From Monosporascus cannonballus (Eukaryota; Ascomycota; Sordariomycetes; Xylariales), in contig QJNS01000038.1 in assembly GCA_004154925.1 (NCBI GenBank), forward strand, positions 62,001 to 126,000: 64,000 nt of DNA, given 5' to 3'. A model generated the notes under the pieces. It was not told where the DNA came from. It did not search any database and worked only from the letters and a program-made list of their open reading frames with translations. A program made the position numbers and the translations under genes. Below are positions 58,893 to 64,000 of this stretch, in pieces; the first letter of the stretch is position 1; the number at the start of each line of letters is the position of its first letter.

Positions 58893-61647
58893 TCATGTTA
58901 TCCATATATACAGCCGTGGGACGACCTGGTTAAACGCTGGTAAAATCTGCCGTATCTCCATAATGATACCAGGATGGGGCTAGGTATAGAGAATAACTTA
59001 TGTTCTCGATTCTGAAAACGTGTTAAGGCGTAATACCAAAGACAAAGTAAAAGCAGTTATATTTACGTGGGCAAAGATGCCCTTAAGTACAAGACTTCAG
59101 TAGTACAATCCATTTTCCAAGTTATCGTTTCCTCCATTATGAATTACCTGAATTAATGTCATAGTTTATATGACGAGACAAGGGAGATGCTGTGACTATT
59201 CACTAACTAGGTTTACTGGATCATAGAGCGCTGTAGTTACGCAGTGGTTGTTCTATTTACCGAACTCAAGGAAGTTCTGAGATGTCTCTCAACGAAGACC
59301 TCTCTCATCACGGTGGCTTGCATGCACCAATATGGCTTTGCTAACGCCTGTCCGTGATATATTTTCTGCATCGTTGCTTTTATCAGCATTAATCTTCTGG
59401 CATAGAGCGTCTGTTTTCAGAGCGAACTGTGCAGTCCGGGGTGTAAAGCGAGATTATGTTCAAGCAAACACTCTCGTTTATCTCAACAATAGTTGCTTTG
59501 ATCGGATGACTCGTTGTAACTACCAATTGTCATGGAAAAGGGCACCCCTAGCTAAGGTCTTCGGGTGATTGTTGTTCCTTTCCGAAGCCCTATATCAGTG
59601 GATCACCCACCAAGTGGGATCACCACTTCCTAGCTTCCTACAAGTCAATATACCCTCAAGAGCTGTGTATCTACTCCCTAGTAAGCGTGACACCAATTGT
59701 GTGAATGAACGGAGGAAGGTCCCGTATCAAGTATATTGAAAATAGGCGTTAAATAGGGGCTAAATAGGGGCCGAAATAGGAGTAAGACAACCTTCACCTT
59801 GTATGTATATATAGTTGATGTAGTCGCAAGCCCCCAAGCCTGGTAGGTTAATATGAAACCTAATTAGTGTATTAAAGGCTATCTTTTACCGGTTGGACGG
59901 CACATGTAAGAACCTAGACTTCGACTTAAATGACGATCACCCCAGATACCAACAATTATTTCTACCATGACTGCTGCCGCTTCGTGTATAATTAATGAAG
60001 TGGCAAGAATGTGTGCTAAATTAATGGTATGCAGTACGGAGTCGCTAAACTGTCACAGCAGGCATTTCCTGTGTACAACGATAAAGCTTCCAGACCTAAA
60101 CACCTAGAGGATGCCTGTTTTAATCTATGACATGACATTCCTAGAAGAATTAACGAGATAAGATGCTTCCGTATAACAGACTAAGTATAAATCTGTAGCT
60201 CAGGGTTGTGTCATTGCGTTGATGTTTAACAGAAAATTTTCTGGCTGTCGCAATATGGTTGCCCAAAGCGAACATTCTTTTGTTGTCTGAAGGGGCGCCT
60301 AATATACGGATAGTCACGCATAGCAAACCCATATAACAACTTCTAGAGTGCCCAGAAGGTGCTCCTCCGTCCCGCTGGTCCTCTCCCTCGTGTCCCTAAT
60401 TCCCGGCACTGGCTAGCATCAGCAGACTAGTAGGGGCAAGCCGAAAATCCGAGGCAAGGCAGGTTTGCCGTCACTCGCATTAACAGTAATGTAACGGTAC
60501 GCGAGTAACGCTTATAAGCTTAATCGATTAAAAAGTTAAGAAGAGGCTCCAAGTGCAGTAAAAATGATGGGGCATTGATAGAAATACAGAGCAAAAGGCA
60601 AAAAAGAAAGGAAAAGAAATGTAGCTAAACAGAGAACTGGATCATCAGATTTCCGAGCCTAGGGTCGTAATTGGCCATTTCCAGTATAAAATTTTCTTTG
60701 TTATGAAACAGGAGGATAACCAAAACTAGCCACTAGGCCAACAGACCCGGGAAAAATAAGATACGCACCTTTCCACGCACGCAGGTACCATCACGACACG
60801 GAGGAAGTCTCTTGCGTCCATGGCGACGGGGCAGACTACAAAACAGCCCAGTCCAGGAGGCATGGGTGGCAAAAAGAACCGCCTGCGGATGTCGATCTGG
60901 GCCAAGCATAATCCGCAGATTACGACGATCCTTGAGGACATCGGTACAAGGACAGTCTGCTCCCAAACCCCGGTGGATTTGTCATCCCGCTAGCGTCCTG
61001 AGACGTGCGTCACCTCTCTCGCTAGGCTCAGCGTCCAACACATACAAGTACATGATGGAGCTGGGGGACCTCGCGTTGCTTGATTGCTGATACGGTCTCT
61101 TTTTAGGATTTATATGCTTCCTCACCTAGTCAAGCATCCCTATCAGGATGTACGCTCTGAATAAATAACGTCGCATTATTAACCAGCCCACACTCGGCAC
61201 ACCAGTCCGTTTTCACTGAAGCATCAGGTACAACAACCACAAACGAAAAACATTCTCTACCACGGAATAGACCTGATAGCTGACTCCTTACTTAGTCAGT
61301 CCCTCAATGCCAGGTTGATACCATCGTGATGGATCTCTGAGCCGGTGTTTAAAGTCTGCCTGCACTAGCAAAATAATCGCAACTGTTTAATATGTTCACC
61401 TATCATCCGCGGTCCTAAGATGCACTGCGAGGTGCAGCCTAGGCAGGCGAGGGGCGTATCGAGATGACAAGAACGGGGCCACACGTTCAGCAAGGGAAAG
61501 TGGAGTGTCGCCTCCAATCATGGGCGATATCAGAGCAATATCTTACCTGCGTGCCCTCCCTCGATCAGACCTACAATGCATGCTTTAAGTAGTCTAATTC
61601 TACGGAACTGAATATGTTTCTGCCCAAGATCCAACTTGGCCAACATG
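58893..61647. other. Long intergenic region; nothing supported
   Basis: Moderately AT-rich, short frames only. Contains four AAATAGG-type repeats at 59739-59783. Minus-strand frames at 60726-60966 are open in two registers but show no family features. Confidence 0.45.
59739..59783. repeat. AAATAGGGGC short tandem repeats
   Basis: Four copies of AAATAGG(G)(G)C/G with about 11-bp spacing (59740, 59751, 59762, 59774). Just upstream of a TATATATAG stretch at 59805. Meaning unknown. Confidence 0.7.
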
Positions 61648-64000
61648 CTACGGCACCATGTCTTGCATCGGCCTTTGTATTACGGCCCCAGCTGTAAAGG
61701 CCACAGCAATAAACGCAAGACAGAATTGACCGATTCCCATGCCCCCTTGGACATCTTCTTTGAAAGATGTCCAGAATATCGCCAAAAAGAACACGAACAC
61801 AAGGCCCAGTGCGAGCAATCCTGCGACAAGATCCCGATTGATACCTTCAACGATATAGATACCCCATCCACATGGTAAGTCACAAGCGTTAGTGGGCTCC
61901 AGGCACACAAGTTTATCCCGCAGCTTCTTTGGGAGATGACGAACAGCTAGCCGGCCAGTATGATCTCCCGGGTTCGAAAAGGAATGCATAAAAATATGAG
62001 GCGCTATCGGAAGAGGGCCTATCTTGGGAAGATCGAATTCGTATCTGCCTTCCTTTACCTCGTCGTTAGGTGGTATGGAATCCTTTTCATAGTTCCCAAT
62101 ACACTCCCCGGTCCTTTGACGATATATTAGTTCGAACTTTTGATAGTTAGTTATCGCATCTATATTTTAACTGAGATATTATAGGGGTTACCTTTACGTA
62201 TTCAATACTCTTTGGAACGATAAAGCTGTTCCTAGCAAGGCGGCCCCGCATGATCTTGTACTGTTCGCGTATGCGGGTGAAGAGTGTCTGGTCGTTACTT
62301 ATCGCTTTCATGTCTATGTGGGTCAACTTGATTGTATGCGAGCCTGTGTTGACGCACAACAGCAGATATTTGTTCCGGTTTGCATAAAATCCACGTCGTG
62401 AAGACGGAGAAGCGGCTGGTGACGTTGATGGGTCAGAAGGGTTACCTTGTCCATCACCCGATGTTGGGCTGCTCCCCTCGGAACTGTGAGTGGGCTGTGA
62501 CGTATTGGTCTCGCTCTCAAAAGTAATGCTGGATTGGGAGGTCCGTATAGAGACTGGTGACCCTGAGGCTTCTTCCGCGAACTGGATAGCTGCTAACCTG
62601 TTTTCTTTTGGAACGTCAAGGTAGAGGGGCTGACCACATCTCTACGTGACTGTTAGACCGGCCAGTACTTGGGGCATGGTCGGAAGGAGAGCTTACGCAG
62701 ATCCACTCTACCCTTAGGTCTCCAGGTGAGATCCGAGGCCATGTTAAGCGAATTGGAAATGTAAACAGGAACTTCGCGAATGCATGGACTCTACACACCC
62801 ATCCACTCTTGGTCGTAGTCTGCTTTTCTGACACGGAGTTTCGATCGTTTCGGCCGTCAGTGATAACAGAAGTTTGACTATGGGGTTGTTAATACTTGAT
62901 TCATGCTTCGTGACAACCGGAGAGGAGACACAAACCCCTGGGCTCGAAGCTCAGTCCCCTGTTTTGATGTTCCTGTATGCGGCCCACTTTCATTTGGCGT
63001 GTCATCCCAGGGATTCTCTAGATGACGCTCGGGCCCGAGACTCCGACCTCTCGCTGAAATGCTCCTTACCGATCGCCTACGGTGTCGGTCCTCCATTTGT
63101 AAGTTGTCTATAACGCTCAAGTGAATCTCTTTCTGCTTCGCAAACTTCTCAGGAACAAATCGCGAGTTATAAATCCCCCTTATTGGAGTTGTCTCCCAAA
63201 ACCTTCGCCCTGGGCAGTATACTTCATCAAGGATAAGCCCGTGCTCATGCAAATGGTCTAGAAAAGCAAAATCGACACGTATGTCGTTAATGGAGACATC
63301 CTCCTGAACAAGATGCTGTTGTATATGCCGCATTCGGTTCCGGTAGTGTCGCTCAAGGTCTGTCGTTTCGCAACTCTCAGGCACCATAAGTTCGAAATCG
63401 TCGCAAAACCAGCAGAAGCACCGTCTCGGGTACTTGAAATGGAGATGTTGTCCCACAATGTGGTCGAACCATCCTTGAAAGTCGCCAACCCCGAATGAGA
63501 TATCACAGGCACTGTACATAACAAACTCGCATGGTAATGATTTACGGGCGTTGGGCATTAACCCAGCAATCGATTCACCAAACGTATTAGAGGCCGATGA
63601 AACGCTTTCACAGCCTATGGAACGGGGCCGGGGCCTTGAAGGGCACGTGGTAGGGTCTGTGGGCGGCTCAGATAGGGAGCTACCCTCAGAGTGTGAGCCA
63701 TCGTCTGTATCTTCATCGTTGTACGGGACATCAATATCTTGATCCGGGACCCTAAGATTGCGGTTACCTGGATGATGGCTATTGGCACGTATCCCCAAAA
63801 ATTAACAGAACGGAACGAACCTGCGAATGCCTCCGAAACATCGTATGCCGGAACATATCTATCCGTGGAATTATCGTCAATATTGAAACATAAAGGCTCG
63901 GCAAATTCGGGTTGGGGGGATGAACCGTCGCTAGTATCGTCCGGATACGCTCCGCCTCGCGACTGATCTACTATGGTCACGACTTTGCCACTCTTCCCGG
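61648..64000 (-). CDS. Fungal two-TM protein family with Cys/His-rich N-terminus (5' end off-window)
   Basis: Exons on the minus strand: beyond 64000-63821, 63767-62896, 62822-62697, 62641-62192, 62136-61648 (stop at 61648). All joins keep frame and introns are 53-73 bp. The N-terminal acidic Ser-rich region is followed by a Cys/His-rich block CEFVMYSACDISF...WFDHIVGQHL...CFCWFCDDF...RNRMRHIQQH, reminiscent of divergent C2H2 fingers. Then come VEWICRCGQPLYLDV, a Ser/Pro/Thr-rich linker, LLLCVNTG, TLFTRIREQYKIMRGRL, and a C-terminal part with CGWGIYIVEGINRD. Two membrane helices (LLALGLVFVFFLAIFW and FCLAFIAVAFTAGAVI) follow, separated by KEDVQGGMGIG. I know this as a large uncharacterised fungal family. 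Intact as far as visible; open to the window edge in the frame containing GTG 63980, so the start is outside. Confidence 0.75.

Noticed and set aside
60726..61090. Overlapping ORFs on both strands
   Set aside because: Open in several frames at once, no motif, no consistent splice sites.

Overview
This window comes from a filamentous ascomycete (Pezizomycotina, probably Sordariomycete-like) nuclear genome. The genes have many 50-90 bp GT..AG introns with CTAAC-like branch points. They include typical fungal families: Abp1, a CorA-like GMN transporter, a Clr5-domain protein and a CYSTM protein. The left half carries the mark of repeat-induced point mutation (RIP): extreme AT richness, and repeat copies that differ mainly by C-to-T and G-to-A.

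Left half, 1 to about 34,300: one deep nest of dead LTR retrotransposons with no host gene seen. I resolved it from LTR pairs and 5-bp target duplications. The outermost Ty3/gypsy copy (B2, minus strand, 5' LTR 33270-33629) is interrupted by B1 (to 11577), by a small plus-strand gypsy element C (12001-17544, duplication GTCTA/ATCTA) and by B4 (19112-33072, duplication GTCCG). B4 is interrupted by A2 (20700-27879, duplication ATTAA). B1 is interrupted by B3 (to 7998), and B3 in turn by A1 (1-4220) and by a 1.5-kb element D (4405-5916, duplication AATAC/AATAT). A1, A2 and B4 all carry an extra antisense reading frame between the chromodomain and the 3' LTR. RIP has changed catalytic residues: RT YxDD to YxNN in A2 and C, and gag CCHC cysteines to tyrosines in A2.

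Right half, about 34,300-64,000: balanced-GC genic DNA. From left to right it holds: a broken, truncated feruloyl-esterase-like gene; a CorA-like Mg2+ transporter with 11 exons (36334-39926); a C2H2 zinc-finger regulator (minus, 40799-41991); abp1 (43406-46029); a small Cys-rich CYSTM protein (48113-48666); a degraded lectin-like or unknown gene (50455-51786); a TPR-like gene with one in-frame TAG (minus, 51858-52584); a Clr5-domain gene with one TAG and one frameshift (minus, 53578-55930); a small basic ORF (56886-57218); an unrecognised multi-exon gene (minus, about 57717-58892); and the 3' portion of a two-TM fungal protein family gene running off the right edge (minus, 61648 to beyond 64000).

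The conserved genes (transporter, C2H2, abp1) look intact. The accessory genes between 50 and 59 kb repeatedly carry single in-frame stops that one CpA-to-TpA change would explain, which suggests mild RIP or pseudogenisation. No operons, CRISPR arrays, rRNA or convincing tRNA genes were seen.
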